Assembly (NCBI RefSeq): GCF_000931445.1
Contig: NZ_CP010849.1
Coordinates: forward strand, 5,580,001 to 5,644,000
From: Streptomyces cyaneogriseus subsp. noncyanogenus
GTDB lineage: Bacteria > Actinomycetota > Actinomycetes > Streptomycetales > Streptomycetaceae
Length of the DNA: 64,000 bases
Reading direction: 5' to 3'
Shown: one piece after another, positions 52,869 through 61,012 of the stretch
Position numbering within the stretch: the first letter of the stretch is position 1
Layout: the number at the start of each line of letters is the position of its first letter
Notes under the pieces: model-generated
What the model was told of the DNA's origin: nothing
The model's database searches: none
Seen by the model: only the letters and a program-made list of their open reading frames with translations
Program-made: the position numbers and the translations under genes

Positions 52869-53443
52869 AGCACGGGAAGCAGGCGCGAGGGGCCCGTGCG
52901 CAGCAGCCACGGCGGCAGCAGCGTCAGAGGATCCAGATAGGTCCCCTCGCCGCGCAGGCCCCAGTGCAGGCACGGCGCCGCGCAGTGCGACCCCGCGGGC
53001 TCCACCGCGCCGACCACCTCGCCCGCCGCGACCGTCTCGCCCGCGCGCACCGACGCCCGTACGGGTTCGTACGTCGTCCGCAGGGGCGGGTCGCCCGTGC
53101 CCGCCAGTTCGACCGAGACGACGCCCTTTCCGGCCACCCGGCCCGCGAAGGAGACCCGCCCCGGCGCCACCGCCCGCACCGGAGCGCCCGGCGCCGCGGC
53201 CAGGTCCACGCCGCGGTGTCCGGGGGCGTACGGACCCGGCGGGGGGTCCCAGCCCCGCAGCACCGGGGGACGGGCGCCGACCGGCCAGGCGCGGCCGACG
53301 GCCGGCACCGCGGGACCGGCGGGCCGCCCGCCGTCCGCGGCCACCGCCGTTGGGGCCGGGCCCGGCGCCAGGACGGGCGTCAGCAGCAGCGCCGCCAGGA
53401 GCGCCGGCCGCGTACCGGGGTGCACACATCGCCTCAGTCGCAT
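52847..53443 (-). CDS. Secreted M23-like (LytM) protein
   Basis: 198 aa. It has a signal peptide (MRLRRCVHPGTRPALLAALLLTPVLAPGPAPTAVAA region, cleavage near residue 35), then an M23 domain with YAPGHRGVDLAAAPGAPVRA (His and Asp zinc ligands) and AGSHCAAPCLHWGLRGEG. The usual HxH of M23 peptidases reads CLH here, so the catalytic His is replaced by Cys while the zinc-binding His remains; activity is uncertain. ATG 53443 has GGGAGGG upstream. It is divergent from rpsB. Confidence 0.85.
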   Translation of the reverse strand: MRLRRCVHPGTRPALLAALLLTPVLAPGPAPTAVAADGGRPAGPAVPAVGRAWPVGARPPVLRGWDPPPGPYAPGHRGVDLAAAPGAPVRAVAPGRVSFAGRVAGKGVVSVELAGTGDPPLRTTYEPVRASVRAGETVAAGEVVGAVEPAGSHCAAPCLHWGLRGEGTYLDPLTLLPPWLLRTGPSRLLPVLGVPLPP

Positions 53444-53724
53444 GCGGCAACCCTCCCGCGCCGCCGCCGGCCGCGGCCCGGACCTGTGGACCACTCGCCG
53501 GTTGTGGACAGCGGCGTCACCCGGCGCCCCGCGGGTCCCGTACACTTCTGGTGGCGATCCGGGCCACCGGGTCGACTTCGCACGCCCCGGTACCGGGTCC
53601 GGCACACGCCGGTCTCCCGGTATCAGCGCCCCTCGGTCCTTCGCGGCACGGCGCACCGCGGGCGTCAGGCGCGGGAGCCGTCCGGCATCCGCGGCACAAC
53701 CGAGAACTCAAGGAGAGTACGGCC

Positions 53725-54618
53725 ATGGCCGTCGTCACGATGCGGGAGCTGCTGGAGAGCGGCGTCCACTTCGGTCACCAGACCCGCCGTTGGAACCCGA
53801 AGATGAAGCGCTTCATCTTCACCGAGCGCAACGGCATCTACATCATCGACCTGCTCCAGTCGCTGTCGTACATCGACCGCGCCTACGAGTTCGTCAAGGA
53901 GACCGTCGCCCACGGCGGCACGGTCATGTTCGTCGGCACGAAGAAGCAGGCGCAGGAGGCCATCGCCGAGCAGGCCACCCGCGTCGGCATGCCCTACGTC
54001 AACCAGCGCTGGCTGGGCGGCATGCTCACCAACTTCTCGACCGTCTACAAGCGTCTGCAGCGCCTCAAGGAGCTCGAGCAGATCGACTTCGAGGACGTCG
54101 CCGCGTCCGGTCTGACCAAGAAGGAGCTTCTCGTGCTCTCGCGCGAGAAGGCCAAGCTGGAGAAGACCCTCGGTGGTATCCGCGAGATGCAGAAGGTGCC
54201 CAGCGCCGTCTGGATCGTGGACACCAAGAAGGAGCACATCGCGGTCGGCGAGGCCCGGAAGCTCAACATCCCGGTCGTCGCCATCCTCGACACCAACTGC
54301 GACCCCGACGAGGTCGACTACAAGATCCCGGGCAACGACGACGCGATCCGCTCCGTCACCCTGCTCACCCGCGTGATCGCCGACGCCGTCGCCGAGGGCC
54401 TGATGGCCCGCTCCGGTGTCGCCGAGGCCGGCAAGGGTGACAAGGCCGCGGGCGAGCCGCTCGCCGAGTGGGAGCGCGACCTGCTCGAGGGTGAGAAGAA
54501 GGCCGACGAGGCCCCGGCCGCCGCCGAGGGCGAGAAGCCGGCCGAGGCCGCCGCCGAGGCTCCGGCCGAGGAGGCCCCGGCCGCCGAGGCTCCCGCCGCC
54601 GAGGCCGAGCAGGCCTGA
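53725..54618 (+). CDS. rpsB: 30S ribosomal protein S2
   Basis: 297 aa: MAVVTMRELLESGVHFGHQT, RWNPKMKRFIFTERNGIYII, LLQSLSYIDRAYEFVKETV and PVVAILDTNCDPDEVDYKIP. It has the actinobacterial Ala/Glu-rich tail. ATG 53725 has AAGGAGAG upstream. TACACT at 53540-53545 is a possible -10 of its promoter. A hairpin separates it from tsf. Confidence 0.97.
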   Translation: MAVVTMRELLESGVHFGHQTRRWNPKMKRFIFTERNGIYIIDLLQSLSYIDRAYEFVKETVAHGGTVMFVGTKKQAQEAIAEQATRVGMPYVNQRWLGGMLTNFSTVYKRLQRLKELEQIDFEDVAASGLTKKELLVLSREKAKLEKTLGGIREMQKVPSAVWIVDTKKEHIAVGEARKLNIPVVAILDTNCDPDEVDYKIPGNDDAIRSVTLLTRVIADAVAEGLMARSGVAEAGKGDKAAGEPLAEWERDLLEGEKKADEAPAAAEGEKPAEAAAEAPAEEAPAAEAPAAEAEQA

Positions 54619-54637
54619 CCCGTCAGCGTCCGAGTTG

Positions 54638-54674
54638 ACGGCGGGAGCGGTGACATGAACTCCGCTCCCGCCGT
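54638..54674 (+). terminator. Hairpin between rpsB and tsf
   Basis: 13-bp perfect stem (ACGGCGGGAGCGG at 54638-54650, complement 54662-54674) with an 11-nt loop, 20 nt after the rpsB stop. It could partly terminate or attenuate read-through to tsf, a known arrangement in bacteria. Confidence 0.65.
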
Positions 54675-54775
54675 TCACCCGTAGGTCGGCGGAAGGACAG
54701 CGCGCCCCGGCTCCATGGGGGTGCGCACCCCGCAGATCTTCGATCTTCCAGACTTCGAGAAAGATTCACAGACTC

Positions 54776-55612
54776 ATGGCGAACTACACCGCCGCCGACG
54801 TCAAGAAGCTTCGTGAGCTCACCGGCGCCGGCATGATGGACTGCAAGAAGGCGCTGGACGAGGCCGAGGGCAACGTCGACAAGGCCGTCGAGGCGCTCCG
54901 CATCAAGGGCCAGAAGGGCGTCGCCAAGCGCGAGGGCCGCTCCGCCGAGAACGGTGCCGTCGTCTCGATCATCGCCGAGGACAACTCCTCCGGTGTCCTG
55001 GTCGAGCTGAAGTGCGAGACGGACTTCGTCGCCAAGGGCGAGAAGTTCCAGGCCGTGGCCAACGCCATCGCCGAGCACGTCACCAAGACCTCCCCGGCCG
55101 ACATCGAGGCGCTGCTCGCCTCCGAGATCGAGCCCGGCAAGACCGTCCAGGCGTTCGTGGACGAGGCCAACGCCAACCTCGGCGAGAAGATCGTCCTGGA
55201 CCGCTTCGCGCAGTTCTCCGACGGCTACGTCACGGCGTACATGCACCGCACGATGCCCGACCTGCCGCCGCAGATCGGTGTCCTCGTCGAGCTCGACAAG
55301 CCGAACGCCGAGGTCGCCAAGGGCGTCGCCCAGCACATCGCCGCCTTCGCGCCGAAGTACCTCTCCAAGGAGGACGTCCCGGCCGACGTCGTCGAGGCCG
55401 AGCGCCGCATCGCCGAGGAGACCACCCGCGCCGAGGGCAAGCCCGAGGCCGCCCTGCCGAAGATCGTCGAGGGTCGCCTCAACGGCTTCTTCAAGGACGC
55501 CACGCTGCTCGGCCAGCCGTACGCGCTGGACAACAAGAAGTCCGTCCAGAAGGTCCTGGACGAGGCCGGTGTCACCCTGAAGCGCTTCACGCGCATCAAG
55601 GTCGGCATCTGA
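54776..55612 (+). CDS. tsf: Elongation factor Ts
   Basis: 278 aa, guanine nucleotide exchange factor for EF-Tu. N-terminal UBA-like domain (TAADVKKLRELTGAGMMDCK), KKALDEAEGNVDKAVEALR, and the core CETDFVAKGEKFQAVANAIA; the C-terminal end is ALDNKKSVQKVLDEAGVTLK. Length and start (ATG 54776) are standard. Confidence 0.97.
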   Translation: MANYTAADVKKLRELTGAGMMDCKKALDEAEGNVDKAVEALRIKGQKGVAKREGRSAENGAVVSIIAEDNSSGVLVELKCETDFVAKGEKFQAVANAIAEHVTKTSPADIEALLASEIEPGKTVQAFVDEANANLGEKIVLDRFAQFSDGYVTAYMHRTMPDLPPQIGVLVELDKPNAEVAKGVAQHIAAFAPKYLSKEDVPADVVEAERRIAEETTRAEGKPEAALPKIVEGRLNGFFKDATLLGQPYALDNKKSVQKVLDEAGVTLKRFTRIKVGI

Positions 55613-55809
55613 GTCCGTACCGTGACGGACACCCGACCCCGGTAGGGTCGACAGCAGTCGTCTGCGCCGTTCGCGTAGGCCGATCCGCACGCGCGGGCGG
55701 CGGACGACAGCAGATCTGACGAGGAGGCCATTGCCGCGTATGGGATGCGAACCACCCACCGGCAGTGGCCTCCTTCGTATGTGCAACACGTAACAGAGGC
55801 GGGATCTCC

Positions 55810-56568
55810 ATGACCACCAAGGCCGACAAGAGCGACGACGGCAAAGTACGCGGCCGGTTTCTGCTGAAGCTGTCCGGAGAGGCCTTCTCCGGCGGCGGCG
55901 GCCTGGGCGTCGACCCCGACGTGGTGCACGCCATCGCCCGCGAGATCGCGGCCGTCGTCCGGGACGGCGCGCAGATCGCGATCGTCATCGGCGGGGGCAA
56001 CTTCTTCCGCGGCGCGGAGCTCCAGGTGCGTGGCATGGACCGCGCCCGGTCCGACTACATGGGCATGCTCGGCACCGTCATGAACTGCCTCGCCCTACAG
56101 GACTTCCTGGAGAAGGAAGGCGTCGACTGCCGCGTGCAGACCGCCATCACCATGGGCCAGGTCGCCGAGCCGTACATCCCGCTGCGCGCCGTGCGCCACC
56201 TGGAGAAGGGCCGCGTCGTCATCTTCGGCGCGGGCATGGGCATGCCGTACTTCTCCACCGACACCACCGCCGCCCAGCGCGCCCTGGAGATCGACGCCGA
56301 GGCGCTGCTGATGGGCAAGAACGGCGTCGACGGGGTCTACGACTCCGACCCGAAGGCCAACCCCGACGCGGTCAAGTTCGACGCGCTCGGCTACGGCGAG
56401 GTCATCACCCGCGACCTGAAGGTCGCCGACGCCACGGCCATCACCCTCTGCCGTGACAACAGGCTCCCGATCGTGGTCTTCGAGCTCTTGAAGGAGGGCA
56501 ATATCGCCCGCGCCGTCAAGGGTGAGAAGATCGGCACGCTGGTGGGCGACGAGGGCAGCCGGGACTGA
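55810..56568 (+). CDS. pyrH: UMP kinase
   Basis: 252 aa, amino-acid-kinase fold enzyme converting UMP to UDP. RFLLKLSGEAFSGGGGLGVD, IVIGGGNFFRG, DYMGMLGTVMNCLALQDFLE and GKNGVDGVYDSDPKANPDA. An upstream in-frame ATG (55765) is not conserved; ATG 55810 follows AGGCGGGA. First of the pyrH-frr-cdsA group. Confidence 0.96.
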   Translation: MTTKADKSDDGKVRGRFLLKLSGEAFSGGGGLGVDPDVVHAIAREIAAVVRDGAQIAIVIGGGNFFRGAELQVRGMDRARSDYMGMLGTVMNCLALQDFLEKEGVDCRVQTAITMGQVAEPYIPLRAVRHLEKGRVVIFGAGMGMPYFSTDTTAAQRALEIDAEALLMGKNGVDGVYDSDPKANPDAVKFDALGYGEVITRDLKVADATAITLCRDNRLPIVVFELLKEGNIARAVKGEKIGTLVGDEGSRD

Positions 56569-56764
56569 CTTCCCGCCCGTCCCCGTCTTTGGACACCGGC
56601 CTGTCCGCACCACCTGTAAGAGGGACGGACGGGACGGAGCCGGGCCGGGGGATGGACAATGTCCTGCCGGTCGGGAACCGTGCAGGTAGAAGACGCGACG
56701 CAGCCGGCCGCCGCCCCGACAAGGAACCGCAGCCGGGCCTACTCAAGACACGCAGGAGCAAGTG

Positions 56765-57322
56765 GTGATCGAAGAGACCCTCCTCGAAGCCGAGGAGAAG
56801 ATGGAGAAGGCCGTCGTGGTCGCCAAGGAGGACTTCGCCGCGATCCGCACGGGCCGTGCGCACCCGGCGATGTTCAACAAGATCGTGGCCGACTACTACG
56901 GCGCGCCGACGCCGATCAACCAGCTGGCCTCGTTCTCCGTGCCCGAGCCGCGCATGGCCGTGGTGACGCCGTTCGACAAGAGCGCGCTGCGCAACATCGA
57001 GCAGGCCATCCGGGACTCCGACCTGGGCGTCAACCCGAGCAACGACGGCAACATCATCCGCGTGGTGTTCCCGGAGCTCACCGAGGAGCGCCGCCGCGAG
57101 TACATCAAGGTCGCCAAGGGCAAGGGCGAGGACGCCAAGGTCTCCATCCGCTCGGTGCGCCGCAAGGCGAAGGACGCCATCGACAAGCTGGTCAAGGACG
57201 GCGAGGTCGGTGAGGACGAGGGCCGCCGCGCGGAGAAGGAGCTCGACGACACCACCGCCAAGTACGTCGCCCAGGTGGACGAGCTCCTGAAGCACAAGGA
57301 AGCGGAGCTGCTCGAGGTCTGA
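56765..57322 (+). CDS. frr: Ribosome recycling factor
   Basis: 185 aa, splits the post-termination ribosome together with EF-G. IEETLLEAEEKMEKAVVVAK, FAAIRTGRAHPAMFNKI, PTPINQLASFSVPEPRMAVV and the long helical bundle ending DELLKHKEAELLEV. GTG 56765 has AGGAG 6 nt upstream; GTG 56762 is a one-codon alternative. Its stop overlaps the cdsA ATG (TGATG). Confidence 0.96.
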   Translation: MIEETLLEAEEKMEKAVVVAKEDFAAIRTGRAHPAMFNKIVADYYGAPTPINQLASFSVPEPRMAVVTPFDKSALRNIEQAIRDSDLGVNPSNDGNIIRVVFPELTEERRREYIKVAKGKGEDAKVSIRSVRRKAKDAIDKLVKDGEVGEDEGRRAEKELDDTTAKYVAQVDELLKHKEAELLEV

Positions 57323-58515
57323 TGAACGACTCTTCCTGGGGGGCGCCGCCGCAAGCCGGGTACTGGGAGCCCACCGACCGGGGGTTCGCCCGAGGGGCGG
57401 CCCCGGCGGGTCCCGCGTACGATGCGCAGCACGCGCAGCAGACTCGCCCCATGCCCATCGTGCCCGACGTACCCGAACACGGCGGAGACCAGGATGACGA
57501 CCGGGGGGCCGCTCGGCTGAGCGGCCCCTTGTTCCGCGACGGGCAGCCGCAGCCGCAGCCGTACGGACCGCCGCGGACCGACCTGTACGACGCGCCGCAG
57601 CCGCGGCCCCACGACACGCCGCAGGCACCGCCCTCCGGGGCCGTGCCGCAGAATCCGGAGCCCATGCCCGACGCCCCGCAGCCGGCGCCCCCGCAGAAGA
57701 AGAGCGCGGGGCGCGATCTGGGTGCCGCGATAGGGGTCGGGGTCGGGCTGGGCGCGGTGATCGTCGCGTCGCTGTTCATCGTCAAGGCCGTCTTCGTCGG
57801 CGTGATCGCGGTCGCCGTCGTGGTCGGCCTGTGGGAACTGACCAAACGGCTCCAGGAGCGCAAGGGCATCAAGGCGCCCCTGGTGCCGCTCGCCGTCGGC
57901 GGCGCGGCCATGGTCGTGGCCGGGTATGCGCGCGGACCCGAGGCCGCCTGGGTGGCGATGGCGCTGACCGCGCTGGCGGTGCTGGTCTGGCGCATGACGG
58001 AACCGCCCGAGAACTATCTGAAGGACGTCACGGCGGGCGTGTTCGCCGCCTTCTACGTGCCGTTCCTCGCCACGTTCGTCGCCCTGATGCTGACGGCGGA
58101 CGACGGCCCGTTCCGCGTCCTGACCTTCCTGCTGCTGACGGTCGTCAGCGACACCGGCGCCTATGCCGTCGGTTGGCGCTTCGGCCGGAAGAAGCTCGCC
58201 CCCCGCATCAGCCCCGGCAAGACCCGTGAGGGCCTGCTCGGGGCCGTCGCGTTCGCGATGGCGGCGGGCGCGCTGTGCCTGGAGTTCCTGATCGACGGCG
58301 GTGCCTGGTGGCAGGGCCTGCTGCTCGGCCTCGCGGTCGCCGCCAGCGCCACCCTCGGCGACCTCGGCGAGTCGATGATCAAGCGGGACCTGGGCATCAA
58401 GGACATGGGCTCGCTGCTGCCGGGCCACGGCGGCATCATGGACCGCCTGGACTCGCTGCTGCCCACCGCGCCGGTGGTGTGGCTGCTCCTGGTGGTGTTC
58501 GTGGGTACGAGCTGA
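57322..58515 (+). CDS. cdsA: Phosphatidate cytidylyltransferase
   Basis: 397 aa. Makes CDP-diacylglycerol, the common precursor of phospholipids. The first 125 residues are Pro/Gln-rich and cytoplasmic (GQPQPQPYGPPRTDLYDAPQ), an extension common in Streptomyces. About eight TM helices follow, with the CdsA signature SMIKRDLGIKDMGSLLPGHG and HGGIMDRLDS near the C-terminus. It overlaps frr by one base. A 16-bp terminator stem follows. Confidence 0.95.
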   Translation: MNDSSWGAPPQAGYWEPTDRGFARGAAPAGPAYDAQHAQQTRPMPIVPDVPEHGGDQDDDRGAARLSGPLFRDGQPQPQPYGPPRTDLYDAPQPRPHDTPQAPPSGAVPQNPEPMPDAPQPAPPQKKSAGRDLGAAIGVGVGLGAVIVASLFIVKAVFVGVIAVAVVVGLWELTKRLQERKGIKAPLVPLAVGGAAMVVAGYARGPEAAWVAMALTALAVLVWRMTEPPENYLKDVTAGVFAAFYVPFLATFVALMLTADDGPFRVLTFLLLTVVSDTGAYAVGWRFGRKKLAPRISPGKTREGLLGAVAFAMAAGALCLEFLIDGGAWWQGLLLGLAVAASATLGDLGESMIKRDLGIKDMGSLLPGHGGIMDRLDSLLPTAPVVWLLLVVFVGTS

Positions 58516-58532
58516 CCTGCGGGTTCTTCGAC

Positions 58533-58567
58533 GCGGGGCCCGTCGTCCACAGGACGGCGGGCCCCGC
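58533..58567 (+). terminator. 16-bp stem after cdsA
   Basis: GCGGGGCCCGTCGTCC (58533-58548), ACA loop, GGACGGCGGGCCCCGC (58552-58567) with one G:U pair. It starts 18 nt after the cdsA stop, before the rlmN start region. Confidence 0.8.
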
Positions 58568-58595
58568 TTCGCGCGTCTGCGACACTGGTAGAGCC

Positions 58596-59702
58596 ATGCC
58601 TAAGCCCGGAGAACTCACTTTCGTCGCCCCGCGCGGAGCCAAGAAGCCGCCGCGGCACCTCGCCGACCTCACGCCCGCCGAGCGCAAGGAGGCCGTCGCC
58701 GCCATCGGCGAGAAGCCGTTTCGCGCCAAGCAGCTCTCGCAGCACTACTTCGCGCGGTACGCGCACGACCCGGAGCAGTGGACCGACATCCCGGCCGGCT
58801 CCCGCGGCAAGCTCCAGGAGGCGCTGCTGCCGGAGCTGATGACGGTGGTGCGGCATCTGTCGACCGACCAGGGCACCACCCGCAAGACGCTGTGGCGCCT
58901 GTTCGACGGCACCCTCGTGGAGTCGGTGCTCATGCGCTACCCGGACCGGGTGACCATGTGCATCAGCTCGCAGGCGGGCTGCGGCATGAACTGCCCGTTC
59001 TGTGCCACCGGCCAGGCCGGCCTGGACCGGAACCTGTCCACCGCGGAGATCGTCCACCAGATCGTCGACGGGATGCGGGCGCTCCGGGACGGCGAGGTGC
59101 CGGGCGGCCCGGCCCGGCTGTCCAACATCGTCTTCATGGGCATGGGCGAGCCGCTCGCCAACTACAACCGGGTCGTCGGGGCCATCCGCCGGCTCACCGA
59201 TCCCGAGCCCGACGGGGTGGGCCTGTCGCAGCGCGGCATCACCGTCTCCACGGTGGGCCTGGTCCCGGCCATCCACCGCTTCGGCGACGAGGGCTTCAAG
59301 TGCCGCCTGGCGATCTCGCTGCACGCGCCCGACGACGAGCTGCGCGACACCCTCGTCCCCGTGAACACGCGGTGGAAGGTGCGCGAGGTGCTGGACGCCG
59401 GGTTCGAGTACGCCGCGAAGTCCGGCCGGCGGCTGTCCATCGAGTACGCGCTGATCCGGGACATCAACGACCAGGCGTGGCGCGGTGACCGGCTCGGCCG
59501 GCTGCTCAAGGGCAGGCCGGTGCACGTCAACCTGATCCCGCTCAACCCGACGCCCGGCTCGCAGTGGACCGCCTCGCGGCCCGAGGACGAGAAGGCGTTC
59601 GTGGAGGCGATCGCCGCCCATGGTGTGCCGGTGACCATCCGGGACACCCGGGGGCAGGAGATCGACGGGGCGTGCGGACAGCTCGCCGCGAGCGAGCGGT
59701 AA
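58596..59702 (+). CDS. rlmN: Dual-specificity 23S rRNA/tRNA adenine-C2 methyltransferase
   Basis: 368-aa radical SAM enzyme that methylates A2503 of 23S rRNA and A37 of some tRNAs. [4Fe-4S] motif in SSQAGCGMNCPFCATGQAGL (CxxxCxxC), FMGMGEPLANYNRVV, SLHAPDDELRDTLVPVN, and the C-terminal GACGQL cysteine that carries the methyl group. ATG 58596 gives the conserved start (KPGELTFVAPRG). Confidence 0.96.
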   Translation: MPKPGELTFVAPRGAKKPPRHLADLTPAERKEAVAAIGEKPFRAKQLSQHYFARYAHDPEQWTDIPAGSRGKLQEALLPELMTVVRHLSTDQGTTRKTLWRLFDGTLVESVLMRYPDRVTMCISSQAGCGMNCPFCATGQAGLDRNLSTAEIVHQIVDGMRALRDGEVPGGPARLSNIVFMGMGEPLANYNRVVGAIRRLTDPEPDGVGLSQRGITVSTVGLVPAIHRFGDEGFKCRLAISLHAPDDELRDTLVPVNTRWKVREVLDAGFEYAAKSGRRLSIEYALIRDINDQAWRGDRLGRLLKGRPVHVNLIPLNPTPGSQWTASRPEDEKAFVEAIAAHGVPVTIRDTRGQEIDGACGQLAASER

Positions 59703-59760
59703 TCTGACCACCGTAAGAACAACTTCACATACTCCGATACGTACATCTGCATATTCCGAC

Positions 59761-59842
59761 AGGGGAGCGCCACAGCGCTGAGAGTGCGGCACCGGCCGCA
59801 GACCCTCCGAACCTCGCCCAGGTCATTCTGGGTAGGGAGATC
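59761..59842 (+). ncRNA. TPP riboswitch (THI element)
   Basis: Conserved aptamer elements in order: AGGGGAGC (59761-59768), GCTGAGAGTGC around 59777-59787, GACCCTCCGAACCTCGCCC (59801-59819) and the closing CTGGGTAGGGAGATC (59828-59842). This is the standard thiamine pyrophosphate aptamer. It lies between rlmN and thiB and should switch thiBPQ off when TPP is high. Confidence 0.95.
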
Positions 59843-59863
59843 GGTCATCACTCGAGCTGTTGC

Positions 59864-59929
59864 GCCCTGCCCGGGTCACCTTCCAGGGGTCCCGGGCAGG
59901 GCCGCGTCTCTTCCTGGTCACCCAGGAGG
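59864..59929 (+). promoter_or_regulatory. thiB: Expression platform of the TPP riboswitch
   Basis: A 12-bp stem GCCCTGCCCGGG (59864-59875) / CCCGGGCAGGGC (59891-59902) follows the aptamer. Next a small hairpin CCTGG-TCAC-CCAGG (59913-59926) covers the first half of the ribosome binding site AGGAGG (59924-59929). Both termination and translation control are possible. Confidence 0.6.
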
Positions 59930-59935
59930 ACATCA

Positions 59936-61012
59936 GTGAGCATCACCAAGAAGGCCACGATCCTCGCCGTCGGACTCGGCCTGGTCACGCTCTCGGCGTG
60001 CGGGTCGTCCGGGGGCGGCGGGGAGTCCGGCGACTCCCGGACCGTGACGCTGGTCAGCCACGACTCGTGGGCAGCGTCGAAGGAAGTGATCGCCGCCTTC
60101 GAGAAGGAGTCCGGCTACCGGGTCAAGGTTCTGAAGGACGGCGACGCGGGCCAGGCCGTGAACAAGGCGATCCTGACCAAGGACAACCCGCAGGGCGACG
60201 TCTTCTTCGGCATCGACAACACCCTGCTGTCGCGGGCGCTGGACAACGGGCTGTTCCAGCCGTACGAGGCGAAGGACGCCGACCGGGTCAAGCCGGAGTA
60301 CCGGGCCGACCAGGGCCGGCACCGCGTCACGCCCGTCGACACCGGCGACATCTGCGTCAACTACGACAAGGAGTGGTTCAGCGAGCACAAGCTGACCCCG
60401 CCCGCCTCCTTCGACGACCTGATCGAGCCGCGGTACAAGAACCTCCTGGTCACCGAGAACGCCGCCACCTCCTCGCCCGGCCTCGGCTTCCTCCTCGGCA
60501 CCGCCGCCCGGTACGGCGACGGCTGGCCGGAGTACTGGAAGAAGCTGAAGGCCAACGGTGTGAAGGTGGTCGACGGCTGGGAGCAGGCGTACAACGAGGA
60601 GTTCTCCGGCTCCGCCGCCGGAAGGAAGGCCAAGGCCGACCGGCCGCTGGTGGTCTCGTACGCCTCCTCGCCGCCCGCCGAGGTGATCTACGCCGACCCC
60701 CGTCCCGACACGGCCCCCACGGGCATCGTCCCCGGCACCTGCTTCCGCCAGGTGGAGTACGCCGGGCTGCTGAGCAACGCGAAGAACCCCGAGGGCGGCA
60801 AGGCGCTGCTCGACTTCCTGATCGGCAAGCGGTTCCAGGACGACATGCCGCTGAACATGTTCGTCTACCCGGTGCGGGACGACGCGAAGGTGCCGGCGGA
60901 CTTCGCCAGGTTCGGACCGCAGGCCGAGAACCCGCAGACCATGGACCCGGACGAGATCGCCGGCCACCGTGACGAGTGGGTCAAGTCGTGGACCTCGCTC
61001 GTTCTGAAGTAG
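59936..61012 (+). CDS. thiB: Thiamine ABC transporter substrate-binding lipoprotein
   Basis: 358 aa. Signal sequence SITKKATILAVGLGLVTLSAC with lipobox LSAC, a Gly/Ser linker, then a periplasmic-binding fold: VTLVSHDSWAASKEVIAAFE, GDVFFGIDNTLLSRAL, TPVDTGDICVNYDKEWF and VVSYASSPPAEVIY, matching ThiB. Captures thiamine (or TPP) outside the membrane. GTG 59936 has AGGAGG 6 nt upstream. TPP riboswitch in the leader supports the substrate. Confidence 0.94.
   Translation: MSITKKATILAVGLGLVTLSACGSSGGGGESGDSRTVTLVSHDSWAASKEVIAAFEKESGYRVKVLKDGDAGQAVNKAILTKDNPQGDVFFGIDNTLLSRALDNGLFQPYEAKDADRVKPEYRADQGRHRVTPVDTGDICVNYDKEWFSEHKLTPPASFDDLIEPRYKNLLVTENAATSSPGLGFLLGTAARYGDGWPEYWKKLKANGVKVVDGWEQAYNEEFSGSAAGRKAKADRPLVVSYASSPPAEVIYADPRPDTAPTGIVPGTCFRQVEYAGLLSNAKNPEGGKALLDFLIGKRFQDDMPLNMFVYPVRDDAKVPADFARFGPQAENPQTMDPDEIAGHRDEWVKSWTSLVLK

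Noticed and set aside
52837..53724. Long N-terminal extension of rpsB
   Set aside because: It overlaps the M23 gene on the other strand and is Pro/Arg-rich; ATG 53725 with AAGGAGAG gives the conserved S2 start.
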